A stretch of DNA of 64,000 bases from Halobacteria archaeon HArc-gm2 (GTDB lineage Archaea > Halobacteriota > Halobacteria > Halobacteriales > Haloarculaceae). The stretch is from positions 806,001 through 870,000 of the forward strand of contig JAOPKE010000001.1 in assembly GCA_025517465.1 (NCBI GenBank), in the 5' to 3' direction. The translations under genes were made by a program, and so were the position numbers. The notes under the pieces were generated by a model that made no database searches, was not told the origin of the DNA, and worked only from the letters and a program-made list of their open reading frames with translations. Below are positions 63,998-64,000 of this stretch, in pieces (position 1 is the stretch's first letter; every line of letters begins with the position of its first letter).

Positions 63998-64000
63998 GTC

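Overview
The window comes from a halophilic archaeon (class Halobacteria). The support is high GC, strongly acidic proteomes, twin-arginine lipoprotein signals, archaeal-type PriS, GINS, TyrRS and RtcB, a halocyanin, a dodecin, and many TATA boxes placed 26-30 nt before the start codon, as expected for leaderless transcripts. A Haloarculaceae-like genus is a guess; the sequence alone does not fix it. The region reads as chromosomal core with small accessory scars. There is no prophage, CRISPR array or intact insertion sequence.

Layout. 1-4.0 kb: a two-domain halocyanin, tRNA-Arg(CCU) preceded by degenerate tandem copies of its own 3' end, tatA, an HD-domain phosphohydrolase, and tRNA-Gly(UCC). 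4-10.4 kb: a Trm9-like methyltransferase with tyrS, asd, a flavin oxidoreductase of the geranylgeranyl-reductase type, and membrane proteins. 10.5-19.5 kb: a translationally coupled aldehyde dehydrogenase and thioester-reductase-like SDR pair, a CPBP protease, a membrane J-protein, hisD, an IscA-type carrier, dodecin, and three integral membrane proteins. 19.5-28.6 kb: an MscS remnant, an 82-bp palindromic element, a 5'-nucleotidase-like enzyme, a universal stress protein, an MscS channel, an eIF2B-like protein, a pilin, rtcB, a broken DoxX gene, a 4 x 57-bp repeat array, and a GNAT acetyltransferase. 29-38.8 kb: priS-GINS, an HtrA-like lipoprotein, UPF0173, a beta-hydroxyacid dehydrogenase, a GDT1-type transporter, OsmC, and two convergent PfkB kinases.

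38.9-52.5 kb holds the branched-chain amino acid block. leuB stands apart from leuA and from a tightly overlapping ilvB-ilvN-ilvC-(78-aa protein)-leuC-leuD operon. A heterodimeric ABC exporter and a TraB/Tiki-like gene lie in between. The region just upstream of ilvB holds what I consider the most interesting object: a 27-codon, apparently leaderless ORF whose last 11 codons include 7 for Leu, Val or Ile, overlapping alternative GC-rich hairpins, followed by a second 20-codon ORF coupled to ilvB by ATGA. This resembles a bacterial attenuation leader but sits in an archaeal context.

52.7-64 kb: small haloarchaeal proteins, a VOC protein, a degenerate metallo-beta-lactamase-like protein behind a palindromic TATA region, a quinone oxidoreductase, an M24 peptidase, a CBS protein, an ABC-2 exporter pair, aroA, aroC and a uracil-DNA-glycosylase-family protein.

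Other recurrent signals are hairpins with a shared 11-nt loop (TCGCTNCGCTC type) at several intergenic sites, and a hairpin-rich in-frame insertion within the nucleotide-binding domain of one ABC exporter subunit.
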